A stretch of DNA of 64,000 nucleotides, taken from assembly GCF_026212465.1 (NCBI RefSeq), contig NC_080058.1:13985898-14049897 (forward strand), given 5' to 3'. Position numbers and translations under genes: made by a program. The notes beneath the pieces were generated by a model. That model was not told the DNA's origin. It saw nothing but the letters and a program-made list of their open reading frames with translations, and ran no database searches. Shown here piece after piece: positions 13,429 to 27,600 of this stretch. This stretch comes from Amaranthus tricolor. Lineage: Eukaryota > Streptophyta > Magnoliopsida > Caryophyllales > Amaranthaceae. Each line of letters opens with the position of its first letter. Positions within the stretch are counted from its first letter, which is position 1.

Positions 13429-14483
13429 CATTCAATTTTTGCCATTTTAAATTACTTTTCTTCGTCATTTTCATTCTATTTTTTTCTTTCTTATTGAAAT
13501 CTTATAACTAGAAGAAAACTAGGTGAGTAAATCAAACCTTGAATATAGTCGTCAAATTTAGAATCTATTTTTATACTTGACCTACCATAAACTCCTATTT
13601 AACATATCTTAAACCCCTATTTGATATACCCTAAATACCTACAAAACATATGTTAAACACCTACTTGACATGCCATAAACCCCTACTTGAAATAACCTAA
13701 ACACCTAATTGTCATATTATAAACATGTACTTAACATACCATAAACCCCTAGTTATCATACTCAAAGCGCCAACTATAGTAAGCATAAACACTAACCATA
13801 ACTAGTTTTTTCAATGCCTACTTTAACTAGTTCAGGTGCCTACTTTAGCATGTGAAAAGGCCTATTTCAGTATGGAAAAGCATTTTATTCTATATATAAA
13901 AAATTCACTATAATCATTTTAAATGCCTACTATAACTATTTTAACTGCCTACTTTTATATAAAAAACAATTACTTTATTATTCAAAACTACATACTCTAG
14001 TATTCAAAACTACATACTTTAGTATGCAAAAACTCCTATTTTAATATACAAAAATGCCTATTTCAATATGCAAATATACTTACTGTAGCTAATTCAAAAT
14101 GTCTACCTCAATTATTCAAAATACCTATTTCAAATGCCCACTATTTAACTTGTTCAAAATCATAGTTCAACATACAAAAATAACTACTAAAACTACTTCA
14201 AATGCCTATCATAACTATTGCCTATTTCAAATGCCTAAATAACTAGTTTAAATATCTACTTAAACTATTAAAAATGCCTAATTTAATAAGTAAAAACATT
14301 TATTTAATTTGCAAAAACATTTGCTTCTATATGAAAAAAACACCAAGTTTAACCATTAAAAATGTTTACTTATACTATTTAAAATCACTACATAAATGTT
14401 CCTTTCAAATGAATGGTTTTTTTTTGTATTGATATTGAGTAGTAAAATTATCGAATTTAAGCATCAAATTTTCCATTTCTATT
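13429..14483. repeat. Decayed short-period repeat array (CCTACTT...AACTA units)
   Basis: From about 13560 to 14420 the sequence repeats loose variants of 'taaacccctacttgacata' and 'aaatgcctactttaacta'. The spacing is roughly 20-35 bp and the copies have diverged heavily. No gene is visible. A similar style of decayed array recurs at 41575-41860. Confidence 0.6.
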
Positions 14484-15440
14484 ATGATTGATGCTATCCT
14501 ATGCCCTTCTTCTACAATACATAAACTTCAACATCAAGCCACACCCTTTGTCTTTCTGGGTTACCCCACTTCTCATCACGGTTATAAATATTATGACTTA
14601 TTATCTAATAAAATTATTATAAGTCGGCATGTTATCTTTGATAAAACCACAATTTCTTTCTGTAAATTGTTTTCTCCCAAAGATGGCTCCTATTATTTTT
14701 TGGGTAAAATATTTTTCTTCACACTATACATGATCTATTCAACCCAAATATCACTGCTACAACGACCTAATCGAATCCTCCGAACTCACTACCACAGACA
14801 GAATTGTTCTTTCTCCATTACCTCAATCATCTCCTAGGCTCATTACCCGTAGCCAATATTGATTTTAAATACAAAATCCCAAATACCAACAAGCCCTACT
14901 TATCCAAACTTCCAAATCTCCTTTACCCAAATATGCCATAGCGACAGGTTCCTTAATGGAAAATGAATATAATTGATGAATATGATGCTTTATTAAGAAT
15001 AGAACGTGGGATTTGGTTCCTATACCACCTAATTTTAATACTCTTCACTCTTTAAGGATTATTCGACGTAAAGAGAAACCTGGAAGGTACTTTTAAGCAA
15101 CATAAAGCTCGTCTTGTAAGTAATGATGTAGGTTAACAGGTGGACTTTGATTGTGGTGAAACCAACAACGATTCGTATTGTTCTTAGTCAAGCCTTGTCT
15201 ATAATGTGGCCTATCAATCAATTGAACGTCAAAAATGCATTCTTACATGGTTATCAGCAGAAAACTGTTTATATGAATTAACCATTGAGTTTTAAGAACT
15301 CTAAATTTCTTCATCATGTCTACTGATTAAATAATTCACTTTATAGTTTAAAACAATCAGCTCGTGCTACGTATCCAAGATTTTCTCAGTTCTTTGGTAC
15401 TTTTGATTTTCTTCATAGTACATGTAATTACATTTTTTTC
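14484..15440 (+). pseudogene. Ty1/copia polyprotein fragment (integrase end and reverse transcriptase)
   Basis: The first frame (14484-14700) matches the post-integrase region of copia polyproteins: HKLQHQATPFVFLGYP, then YKYYDLLSNKIIISRHVIFD. After a degraded linker, RT-like segments follow with stops and frame changes: DEYDALL and RTWDLVP-like residues near 14980-15020, VKNAFLHGYQQKTVYM near 15228, and SLYSLKQSARATYPRFSQF near 15335. No LTR was found on either side, so this is a dead internal fragment. Confidence 0.8.
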
Positions 15441-15516
15441 TATATAATATGAGTTATTAGAACTTTTTTATAAAATAGTTAAAATATCAATAGAAGGGAA
15501 GTTATATTATTAATAG

Positions 15517-15652
15517 TTCGTCTTGTATAAGACCGTCTTATGGTGATACGACCTCCAAATACGAAGTCTATACGCTAAAAGCTTTTATTATTAGGTAACT
15601 TAGCCCAAGTATGAGACATGTATCACGATAAGACTATCTCATACAAGAATTT
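15517..15652. mobile_element. Small MITE with TTGTATAAGACCGTCTTA-type ends
   Basis: The left arm (cttgtataagaccgtctta, then tggtgatacga) pairs with the right arm (tatcacgataagactatctcatacaag) as an imperfect inverted repeat around a short AT-rich centre. No coding capacity is present. Fragments with similar words (gagacaaattcttacaaaag, tctcacgataacacgacc) appear at 16525-16660 and may be a second, more damaged copy. Confidence 0.65.
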
Positions 15653-17355
15653 GTATATTATCAATTATGTCTTAATTTTTTAAGAGCACTTTTTATCTTT
15701 CGCTTTGAGGCCCAAAAATAAATGAGATGGTCTCGGTACGGTACAACAACTTCTGGATATAATGTCATCGATCCTTGGGCATCACAACCGGACACCTTAG
15801 CTTATCTAATCCAACTATGATTTTCTCCATTACTTTTCTCAATTACTTATTTTAAAATTTTGACACCTATTTTAGAATAAAAAATAAAATCTCAAAATTT
15901 TTCTTTTTCCAATATCTAGCTATTCAAACCATTAAATTTAAGTAATAGAGCCTTCATTACATTATAAGTAATAGAAAGGATTCTAACACTATCTAATTGG
16001 ATTGTGCATATGTTTCGAATTACAGTCACATCTTTTAAGGAATCACGAAAATGAGTAGAAGCTTTCCATAACAAAACAATGGCATGTATCAAACTTTTCC
16101 GGCTTACATGTTAGTCGCTTCTTTATGTAAACATTTGTGTACTTAATTTGAAAATTTTGAAACGTATGACAATCTTTAATAAGGACAACCTTTTATGATC
16201 ATAAGCTAGCCACACGTCTCTCCCTCTATTATTTAAGGCATGCTAAGAATTATTTTGAAAAGTTAAAAGCAGTACTAATACTTTTTTTTTATATTAATAG
16301 TTGCAACAGATATTAATAGTTGGTATAGTTCTGTTTATCAATTAATCTTATCTGATTTATATTTTTTATGCATAATTAAGTGAGATCTCGTTTGATTCGT
16401 TTTAATGAATATTTTCATATTATTAACTTTTTAGAATTTTTTATCACATTAATTAATTCCAAATAATTGATTTCTTCCTTGCCCTGTATTTTATCAACAA
16501 GTATTGAATGAGACAGTAGCATAGTGAGACAAATTCTTACAAAAGCTCATTAGTCAAAAAATATTAAAAATAAAAATTGAATTTTCACTTATACAGAAAG
16601 CAATTATTTTTTAAATAATTTGAAATGATCCAAGTCATCTCACGATAACACGACCTATATAAAAAAATTAGTGATATTTTATTCATACAAATTGAACAAG
16701 TTGAATATGCTCAAATTCTATAAAATAATAAATTCTATAAAGGCTCTCTGCAATTTTAAAAGTTATAATATTTTTTTTAATAATTTTGTATCTTTAAATG
16801 CTTAACATAAATTACCGAAATTAATATTGAGGCCTCCAACTTTTTTAAATCATGTACAGCCAAATATGTTGAATATGCTCAAAACCTATCATCAATTATT
16901 GCAAAATAGTAAATCAATTCCTCATATATAGTAGAAATGTGCGCTATCAAAATTCAAATAGTGAATCAATTATTGTTAAAATATATCTCTAAAAAGTAGA
17001 ACATTTTATATAATTAGCTGTAAATTCCAAAATGTCGTAGTAAAGAGGAGGGGTCGCGGTAGCCAAGACTTTTGTTCCCCGGCGGTAATAAAGGATGTTT
17101 GCTAGACAAATAATCGCGATTGATCAATTTGGTAAATCACATGCATGTGACAACTATTTATAGGTCTATGATTATATATAGTAATTTTGTTTTTCTTATT
17201 TTATTTTGATTATTATATTAATTTTTCTTTTGTCTTTTTATGTTGATTTACAAATCACAGTGATTAATTTAGAATTTTTTGATGGAGAAGGTGGTGGCAG
17301 CAATGTAATTCCAAGCACTGATTGCATATTTTTTTTATTATATATAATTCATTAC
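15653..17355. other. AT-rich intergenic sequence
   Basis: No gene or element with clear ends is seen, apart from the possible damaged MITE copy at 16525-16660. A GC-richer patch near 17040-17100 (ggggtcgcggtagcc, ccccggcggtaata) stands out from its surroundings but was not identified. Confidence 0.4.
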
Positions 17356-19150
17356 CATCATCATCATCATACCCAGTGCTTCCCGCTCATAGAATAATAT
17401 GGTGAGGGACTGGGGAGGGAAAGATTGCGACAACCCATACCCATAAAGGAGGATGATGCCAAAGAGTCCCCCGACTCGAGATTAATCCTCAAACTGATGG
17501 GTCCTTGCAACGTAGAGTAGTGAGTGAAAAAAAAACTACCAGCTTGCATCTTACTAAGCACTTAAACATACAAAATTGGATCAAAATATGTAAATAAATA
17601 ATAATAACTATGTAAAAAGAGTAAAAAGAGATATGTAAAAGGCAAAGGAAAAAAGTATGAAACCCAACAGCTAATCGAAAGGGGGTCAGTGGTCTACGAC
17701 ATGGATAAGACGCCTCCGACTACCCCTATCCCTGGTCAGGTCCTCAGAGAGGTGGGTTTCCATCAAGTCCTTTTTTATTTCTTATTCCCACGTTCTCCTC
17801 GGTCTTCCTCGACTTTTCTTGCCCTCCACTATGATGCTTTCAATTCGCCTCACTGGAGCGTCAAAAGTCTTTCTCCGCACATGCCCAAACTATCTCAATC
17901 TATTTTCATGCATCTTTGCAGAGATAGAAGCAACCCTTAGTGTCTCTCTAAACTCATGGTTTATGATTCTATCCATCATTGTTTTGCCGCACATCCACCT
18001 CAACATACACATTTCTGTAACTTCCATCTTATGTTAAAAACTCTTCTTAGCGGGCCAACTTTCCGTCCCATACAACAAAGCAGGCCTGATTGCAACTCAG
18101 TAAAACTTACCTTTTAACCTTTTTGGAAACTTTCTATCACATAGTACCCCGATGGCTGCTCGCCACTTGAGCCAACCCGCTTGTATTTGATGAGTAGCAT
18201 CTCCATCAATTTCTCCAACGCTCTGAATGATCGAACCCAAATACCTGAACTTGGTCGTACTTACAACAACTTTTTCACCTATCGTTACCTCTAGCCCCTA
18301 TCAATGGTGTCCCACTAAAGTCGCATCGCATATACTCTGTCATTGTACGACTTATACGCAACCCTTTCCCTTCTAAAACTACCCTCCAATCCTCCAATTT
18401 ATTATTAACTTCCTCTATGATTTCTGCTACCAACACGATATCATCAGCAAATAACATGCACCACGGTACAGTCTCCCAAATCGATTCAGAAATGTCTTCC
18501 ATAATATCGTAAAAATAAAAGGGCTTAATGCCGAACCCTGATGTAAGCCTACCTTAACTAGGAAAGGTTCTGTCATCCCCACCGGTGTCTAAATGTTGGT
18601 TGATACCCTGTCGTACATATCCCGTATGACCTCAATGTACCTTTGTGAAATACCTCTAGCCTTGAGGCTATCCCATTTGATGCCTCGTGGTATGCTATCA
18701 TACGCTTTCTCCATGTCGATGAACACCATATGCAGGTCCTTCTTTCGTTCCCTATATTTTTCCATTAGTCTCCTCAAAACATGAATAGCCTCGATAGTTG
18801 ACCTTCCTGGCATGAAACTGAATTGGTTCTCTCTGATCACCGTCTCTTGTCTGATTCTCCTCTCTATCACTCTTTCCCACAATTTCATTATGTGACTTAG
18901 AAATTTGATCCCACTATAGTTTCCGCATACTTGTACATCCCCTTTTTCTTATACAGTGGAATAAGTGTGCTCTTCCTCCATTCTTCTGGCATCTTATGTT
19001 TCCTTAAGATAACATTAAAGAGGTTAGTCAGCCAACGAATGCCCTGTATTCCTAAACCTTTCCATACTTCAATCGGTATTTATTAGGTCCAACTACCTTT
19101 GTTCTCCCCATCTTCTTGAGGGCCTCCCACTTCCTCCATGGCTTCTTGAG
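17356..19150 (-). mobile_element. RTE-type LINE, 5'-truncated and mutated
   Basis: On the minus strand this reads as the C-terminal half of a non-LTR reverse transcriptase followed by its 3' tail. Near 18888-18589 it has MKLWERVIERRIRQE, ENQFSFMPGRSTIEAIHVLR and FIDMEKAYDSIPRG. Near 18502-18275 it has MLFADDIVLVAE, the RT active-site segment. Near 17830-17690 a C-terminal GRPRRTW and DLTRDRGSRRRLIHVVDH segment ends the protein. The 3' untranslated tail ends in five ATG repeats (17370-17356), typical of RTE-clade LINEs. Stops and frameshifts separate the blocks. The word ccttaagataacatta appears both at 18999 and 19158, so the 5' edge is rearranged. Confidence 0.85.
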
Positions 19151-21061
<1,911 letters not shown>

Positions 21062-21513
21062 TTATTTTTTTAAAAAAATTACCTAGAATAATTCAACTTT
21101 TTTATGATTTTTCTACAATAATCACACCTATTGATTAACCATAAATAATCCAACTTTAGAGGGTATTTGCCTATTGTAAATTTGGACAACCCGATGACCT
21201 GCTATAATAGGTAATTCACCAAAAAATAAACTGAAAATTAATGTAAAATTAAAGAATAATTTTGAAAATTTACACAAAAAATTTTGAATGATAAAAGAAT
21301 CAAAAAAAATTTTCAACATATTTTGACATTTTTATTTTAATTTATCACTTTTTAAAAAAAAAACTTGCTTTAGCAAATTATCTGATTATTGGGTTTACTC
21401 TAGAAAAATACCCTTTAAAGTTGGAATTATTCATAGTTAATCAATAGGTGAGATTTGTAATAAAATAATGAAAAAGTTGGATTATTCTAGGTAAATTTTT
21501 TCTATTTTTTTGG
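21062..21513. mobile_element. Foldback-like MITE with about 100-bp inverted arms
   Basis: The left arm from about 21062 to 21175 (ttacctagaataattcaac, then cacctattgattaacc, then aatccaactttagagggtat) pairs almost base for base with the right arm at about 21395-21513 read on the other strand. No protein is encoded. Single-arm relatives are at 61369-61450, and a short palindrome with similar words is at 28200-28300. The exact outer ends are blurred by A/T runs. Confidence 0.8.
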
Positions 21514-22068
21514 GCGTTGGCTTAATTATACTTCCTCCCTTTTTTTACTTTCACCTGAATACCTTTTACATAGTTTAATATAATTGTAGGTTTATTTATA
21601 TATCTATAGTTTTATATCTATATAACTAAAAATTATAAAAATTTTATATCATGAAAATATGTGATGAGATAATTAAAATAAAATTTCACATGATTATATT
21701 TTTTTCTTAAATAATAGTCCTAATATATAAAATACAATAGAATGATTTACAATACAAAAGCTGATTTGAGTTCAAGTAAAAAACGCAAGCAACAGTTTTA
21801 TAGCGCACTAAACCAAAATTAAATAAAACTTTTTATTATAACTTATTCAAACCATTTATTTTACAAAACATCCGAAAATACAATTATTAAAAGAAACAAT
21901 TTAACTAATTAAGAAAAAAAAAATATAAAACAAATTTCACACAAAGATTATTCTTCACCATAACATATTAATTATTATGTGATTATTAGACCTGCATTAC
22001 ATACGTGAAATAAACTAGAAATAATTAATAGCGAAATATTTCATGGTTTAGGATCCGTACAATCATGC
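21514..22068. other. 3' flank of the germin-like gene, with a decayed Stowaway-like end
   Basis: Near 21530-21720 the words cttcctccctttttt and aaaatttcacatgattatat resemble the interior of decayed Stowaway MITEs elsewhere in the window. No gene is seen. The 3' untranslated region of the germin-like gene must lie at the right side of this stretch, but no clear polyadenylation signal was picked out. Confidence 0.4.
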
Positions 22069-23689
22069 TTATAAAGATTGAGATAACAAGGTGAGGATTG
22101 ATCTTCCAGCACTAGTCGATACATGTTGATCAGAAAACTGAGATCGAAGTTTCTGAATCACACTAATATCGACTTTAAAAGCTTTGGTAAGAACATCATC
22201 TAAAACTGGTGGTGTTGTTCCAAAAACACCCTCAGCAACATTAACACGACCAGGATTTTGGCTACCAAAAGACACAAATGCTAGAGCATCTGTCTTACCA
22301 ATATTTAGTTGAAAATGAATTAAACCTTGAGGAAAAACAATCATGTCACCTTTTGTTAATATTGTGTCATATAGTTTGTAATCGGTGCTGACAATACCAG
22401 CATACAGAGTTCCCTCTTGGACCGCGAATATCTCGGACCCACGAGGGTGTAAATGTGGCGTGTTTAGACCAAATGGACTGAAATCGACACGAGCCATGGC
22501 GACTCCTAGTGTGTTAAGTGCGGGAAATCTCTTAACGTCGATTAGTGTGGCTTCTGCTCCATCTGTATTGTTTGTGTCTCCGCGAATGTTGAATCCTTTG
22601 TGTAGGAAATCATTGATTGTTACGTCTTTTGGATTCTTGCAGAATTTCCCATTCACAAACACTGCAAAATGTTTAAAAGAAATAATAAATTTCTAATAAT
22701 GTCAATTTTGTTAATTGTAAGTATAACTCCAAATTGATCTAATTAACATCTGCCTAGCTAGAACTTCTTATAGATCTTTATTGTGGTGTCAACTTTCTAC
22801 TTTGAGACACCAAAATTTCAATCTTACCATTTTCGGCGGAGTTCTTTTTCTCCAATTAAATGATATTTATCACACTAATTTTATTTTTTGTTATAAAAAA
22901 GGTAACTAATTAAATCCTTTGGACTAAAATAATGTTACAAACAAACGATTGCAATAAGAAATTATATAATTCAACTATAAGCTTATGTTGTTAAATAAAT
23001 TTCTATCACTTTGCATAATAATACTTCATTAAGTCATGAAACCAATTCAAAAAAAATAAAGTTGACAATTAAAAATCTCAAACTAAATACTTATAGCAAT
23101 AAATAAGTTTACAAAAACTACAAGGAAATTAAAACGTTAGAATTGCTCATTTGTAAAAGTGACAAGAATCCAACTAAACCACATGCGCAGAGCAAAAAAC
23201 GTAAAATGGAGCCAAAATATATTGTTAGTACTTGGTAGGATTTGAACTCCTAACAATCAATATGACAAAAAAACATATCACTAACTGAGTTACTTTTGAC
23301 TGATGAGCTATAGAAATTAGTTAAAATATGAAGCCCCTAGGATGTCGAAAACTCTAAAACAACCCCTTCTAGACCACAAGCTCATATAATTACGTACTCA
23401 TAACCTTATGGAACGTTGGTACCCGAAACTATGACGATAAGAAATTATTTCAATATAAAAATTAAATTAATGATCAAAACGCTTAAAACATATTACATAT
23501 TCCGTAAATAAATAAGTAGAAAAGGCAATTAGAAAAATGAAATCGCAAAGATAATGAAGTAAAGAGACAAAAAAGACCTCCAGAGTTAGGGTGGTCTACA
23601 CCAACGCAGAAGTCCTGAAGAGGAGAAGGGTCAGATGCATTAGTCACGTAAAATACAAAGGCCATGCACAAAGCTACGAGACTCTTCAT
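22069..23689 (-). CDS. Germin-like protein, two exons
   Basis: Exon 1 is 23689-23578 and exon 2 is 22661-22069 including the stop. The 916-bp intron has a GT donor at 23577 and a tgcag acceptor at 22662, and together the exons give 234 residues. The start was taken as the ATG at 23689 because it opens a classic signal peptide (MKSLVALCMAFVFYVTNAS) followed by DPSPLQDFCVG. An in-frame ATG 30 bases upstream (23719) would add ten residues that spoil it. The mature protein is a single cupin: the disulphide cysteines are at about 28 and 45, and the metal-binding residues are His107, His109, Glu114 (PHLHPRGSEI) and His153 (FPQGLIHFQ). A KGD motif and an NNT glycosylation site are present. Germin-like proteins are secreted apoplastic glycoproteins, some with superoxide dismutase or oxalate oxidase activity; which activity applies here cannot be told. 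No disruption is seen. Confidence 0.93.
23155..23310 (-). repeat. Possible tRNA-derived SINE in the germin-like gene intron
   Basis: On the minus strand a box A-like AGTAACTCAGTTAGTGA (about 23295-23279) is followed at tRNA-like distance by a box B-like GGAGTTCAAATCC (23250-23238). These are the internal RNA polymerase III promoter elements of tRNAs and SINEs. No foldable intact tRNA is present, and the body and tail are not clearly bounded. It is in the same orientation as the gene. Confidence 0.4.
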
Positions 23690-23802
23690 TTCACGTAGAT
23701 TTTTAATAAAATGCGTCATAATTTTACTAAATAAACTTTAGAGTAATATAAAATGTGACAAATTTACTTGTAATTGTGAATACAATTGTGGATGCGTAAT
23801 GG

Positions 23803-23813
23803 CCTATTTATAG
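23803..23813 (-). promoter_or_regulatory. TATA box of the germin-like gene
   Basis: On the minus strand the sequence ctataaatagg lies about 115-125 bp upstream of the chosen ATG at 23689. That leaves room for a normal short 5' leader. It supports real transcription from this gene and suggests initiation near 23780. Confidence 0.7.
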
Positions 23814-23819
23814 ACAAAA

Positions 23820-24567
23820 GTTAATGACTAAATGTGCCAATAATAATAGCGTACCAAATACTATTCAACATTTTAATATCTAAGTCATGACGTAAACTAA
23901 AGAAATCTGCCCTAAATGAAACTCCTCCTTGCTTTCTTTGACAAATATCAATAATTCTAGTCATCTTTAGTTTTCAATTCGTTAACCTATATTAATATAT
24001 TGGATTTTGACGTTTTGTTTTTTTATTTTTTATTTTTTTTTATTTATGTTGTATTATTGCTGGTTTATATACCACTATAACAAAGTTATCTAAATATAAT
24101 TCATAATAGGTGAATATTGAATTTGAGATAATGATAATAACTAAAAAGTATTTTTAAGTTTAGGTAAAATAATTTTTTTAAGAATTGTATTGTAAAGTAA
24201 AAAATGGTTTAGATTTCAAACTAGATTAGTCAATTTTTATACTCTAAAATCTAAGCCGTTTGTTTTTTCTTACTAATTAAAAAATCATTAACATGAAAAT
24301 AAATTTAAAAATAGAAAATTTCCTTAAAATTAATATTTTTAACATATACTCTCTTAGTTCCTTTCATTTGTTCTCATTTGTCATTTTGAGTTGTATTTGT
24401 TGTTCCCATAAATTATCTTTTTATTTGATCAAACATTTTGGACAAAACCAATTAACCTTGTTCATTCTCATTTTAATATTTTAATAATGCGTCTGGTTCC
24501 CACATATCTTTCACTAAATTTTGAACAAAAATATTTTTTAATTGTTGTGGTTCCTATATATAACTTT
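23820..24567. other. Upstream flank of the germin-like gene
   Basis: This is AT-rich sequence between the promoter and the CACTA element. No gene or clear regulatory repeat was recognised. Confidence 0.4.
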
Positions 24568-25119
24568 CACTAGTGGAAAAAAAGTCTTTTGCTGCGGTTA
24601 TTTTGCCATTATTTGCTGCGGTTTTGGCCCCCAGCAATAGTAATAGCAGCAAATGTCCTTTTTTAAATGCTGTGGTTCAAAACCGCAGCAAATAAGGGCA
24701 TTATTTGCTGCGGTCATGGGCAAAAACCGCAGCAAATAAGGAGGGTTATTTGCTGCGGTCAAGGGCAAAACCGCAGCAAATAAGTGGGGCATTATTTGCT
24801 GCGGTTTTGCCCCTAACCGCAGCAAATAACTCTATTTTTTTTTTCTTTTTTCGTTTTATACTCATAATAATCCAATAATAATGTACATTGTAATAACAAT
24901 GATTAATCCAATAATAAATCAAATGATAATCACAAATAATCACCAAAAATCTCTTTGTAATAATAATCCAATATTAATAATATGTACGTACATATATATA
25001 TATATATATAATATACATTAAAGTTATATAGTAATTAAAATCTATACTAATTACAAAAATGGCTTTTTCAACTCTTTACAATCTCTGAATAGACTTTTGT
25101 ATCTGGTGTTTGTCTTCAG

Positions 25120-25545
25120 ATAGAACGTGATACTCTAGGTAAACAGCAATGCCATCCATATCCGCATAATCTGATTGATCCATCCAGACAATGTGCTCAT
25201 TCCGTGTTTTTTATGGGCTTGCGAAGAAAGCAAGGAGAAGCTGCTCAGAAGTTCGATGTGCGTGCTACGGTTGATGAGTTCAGGAACTCGACAAATATGT
25301 ACTCTTACCGGAAACCAGGGATGGATATGCGTGTGTCCCATGTTTTAAGAAATTCACTTCCTGCTTTTGTTTTCCCCAAACGTTCTCGACAATCAATGCC
25401 TCAAGTGATGTCCAAGTACGAAGCTCAAGTAATCCACAAGTTAATTGTGGCAGGTCTTTGAAAAGAAAGCGTTTACCAGAAGATGTAAATGGACAACTCG
25501 TGAAACAACAGTCTCATAGTCGTCGTGCTGAAACAGCAGTCTCGT
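25120..25545 (+). pseudogene. Captured fragment of a nuclear poly(A) polymerase gene
   Basis: A splice acceptor-like tgtcttcag precedes 25120. The frame that follows reads IERDT, then QCHPYP, FFMGLRRKQG, FDVRATVDEFRNSTNMY, KPGMDMRVSHV and LPAFVFP. I recognise this as the RNA-binding and C-terminal domain region of plant canonical nuclear poly(A) polymerases, which add poly(A) tails to mRNA. The frame stops at about 25461. A possible continuation in another frame (SLKRKRLPEDVNGQ) reaches about 25530. The catalytic nucleotidyltransferase domain is absent, so this cannot be an active enzyme. It lies inside the CACTA element, back to back with the kinase fragment. The identity is by motif recognition and fairly confident. 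Confidence 0.75.
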
Positions 25546-25591
25546 GAAAAGAAAGCCAATAAAAAAGCTAAGAACCAAACCAATATATATA

Positions 25592-25844
25592 TCATCTGTG
25601 TCTATCTTTTTAAACATCTCCTTGATATCCTCAACTTCTTCCGCAGACAAGAATTCAGCAATAACCTAGAGCACAGTGTTGTTGAATAGTCAATAATATA
25701 ACTAAACTCCAGATAAAAAGTCAATTATAAAAACAGTACACATACCCTCAGAGCTTTCCTCTTGAATCTATTCATCATGGCAAACTGCTTGAGCCTCGAT
25801 TTCACAACATCTCCAAGAGGAACATTTGGAGCCTTTTTGGCATT
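25592..25844 (-). pseudogene. Captured fragment of a calcium-dependent protein kinase gene
   Basis: Two minus-strand exons are visible with their intron. Exon A (25844-25746) reads [12 protein letters not shown], then [20 protein letters not shown], and ends at a GT donor. Exon B (25665-25592) starts after a ctag acceptor and reads VIAEFLSAEEVEDIKEMFKK then IDTDD. This is the autoinhibitory junction and start of the first EF hand of plant calcium-dependent protein kinases. Exon A lacks a proper AG acceptor, having ttttgt just before it. The kinase domain and the remaining EF hands are absent. The retained intron shows that capture was from genomic DNA, not from an mRNA copy. Confidence 0.8.
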
Positions 25845-27109
25845 ACAAAAGAAACCGGAAAAATTCATGCTTTTTAAAATATTACTCATCAAGTGAACAA
25901 CAAAGCACAAAGATAGAAGTGCAATAAAGAATCCAATTCACATGGAAATCTACAAGACTCGAACATCTCATTTCACTTCAAGCACCAATTTCACATTCTA
26001 AATCGAACACTTTATTTTGAGCGAATATCATGGAAAATCTTCACGAATAAGCGTAGTCATACACTGAGAACAAAATCGAGTCCAAGTAACATGTATTATT
26101 CGAAATAAATGTCAACTAGCCCATAATCTAGCCCTAAATATATTGTTAACTTGAAAAATCAACACAAGCTATCTACATTCTAGTTCTGAATACAAATTGT
26201 GAGCCAAAGAGCTCAACAATGAGCTTGTACTATATTGAATTCTTTCTAAAGCTACATGACACAAGCACTCGGCTATGTTGCATGGAAAATGCAAGTTTCT
26301 TCACAAAGGAGATTCATTCTTTGAGACTGATTTTGAAGGAAAAGGAGATAAGAGAGAGGGATGGATCCAATTTCCTTTATTTGGTTACTAAATAAGTTAA
26401 GTCGAGAAAAGGGAGGCAATAGAGCAACTTCAGTAGTCATACGTGTTCATGTTTATGATAATTAAATGTATGCCTCGACAACTTTCCCTATAATGAGCTA
26501 CAACAACATGACTCAATAAGAAGCAAAAGAAACCCACTTACTCCAATACTACACCAGAACATTAAATAAAAACAGCTACCTAAAACTTAATCTACTTGTG
26601 GTGAAAACCAATCTAGTCCCACGATATTAATCATTTGAAAGATATTTCATCTTTGAAGCATTGAAAATACAACTGAAACGACAAAGCTTAGACTAATTAT
26701 AAATTATAATCCATAACTTTCAATAGTCCTCAGAGGTAAAATAGCAGCAGCACTATACTATTCCACACGATAACACCTCATAATATGCAACTCAACACCT
26801 CACTTTTGATGTTTCCACACATTGCCACACCAGCAATTTTGAGCCTTCATCAAAGTGAATTTACAAGACTAATTACAAAATCAATGCATTAGGCAACACT
26901 AAACAAATAATCAAATCTTAGTCAACTTATCCAATTCAACCAAATAATGTTGCAAACTCAAAAAAAAAAAAGCACAATGCAACTTCAATCAAGTAAAATT
27001 TGATTAAAAAAGTGTAGTATATAATGAACCAAAAAAGGGGTAAAAAAAATTGAATGGAAGAATCAAGATTAAATACAAATAAATGAATAAAAAAAGGATT
27101 AAATGAAAA

Positions 27110-27205
27110 GCGAAACCTCTTGTTTCCATGAAGGAAGAGTACGGAGCTGAGAAGAAGCTTCAGCGACGGCCTTTTTCTTGCGACTGATGACATCCTCTTC
27201 TCTTC
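27110..27205 (-). other. Unidentified coding-like island in the CACTA element
   Basis: On the minus strand one frame reads DVISRKKKAVAEASSQLRTL then PSWKQE, followed at once by a GT dinucleotide that could be a splice donor. The composition looks like real exon sequence against the AT-rich surroundings, and it may be a third captured gene fragment. I do not recognise the family. Confidence 0.35.
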
Positions 27206-27339
27206 AGCGAAACCTATACAATGAAAAAAAATTAGTATAAAAAAACTAAATCCCTAAAACATAATGAAGTTGAAGAATTTAAATTAAGCTTGAAAAAATA
27301 ATACCTTGAAGAACAATACAAGAATGTTCGATAATGAAG

Positions 27340-27600
27340 TTTGAAGTTTGAAGAATGTTCGATGTTTGAAGTTTGATAATGAACAAGAGAAGTTTGAGGG
27401 AATTCTGGAATGGAACTGCTGTTTTGAAGAAGATGATGATGTTCGATGTTTGAAGAAGTCTGGAAAGTTTGAAGAAGCTTAAGGGTTTGAAGAATGTTCG
27501 CGTGCGTTTGTTTGTGGTAAACTGGTAATGAAGTTTGTGGTAAAGAAGTCTGGAATGGAATTCTGGAAAGTTTGAAGAAGCTTAAGGGTTTTATATAATG
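27340..27600. repeat. GAAGTTTGAAGAATGTTCG repeats at the right side of the CACTA element
   Basis: Short words such as gaagtttgaagaatgttcg and gatgttcgatgtttgaag are repeated. A 30-bp unit beginning tctggaaagtttgaag is present twice (about 27459 and 27560). The minus-strand open frame here (27621-27232) is low complexity and is not called as a gene. Confidence 0.6.

Noticed and set aside
17367..17561. 64-codon minus-strand frame near the LINE 3' end.
   Set aside because: It lies in the 3' untranslated tail of the RTE-type LINE, after the end of the reverse transcriptase frame.
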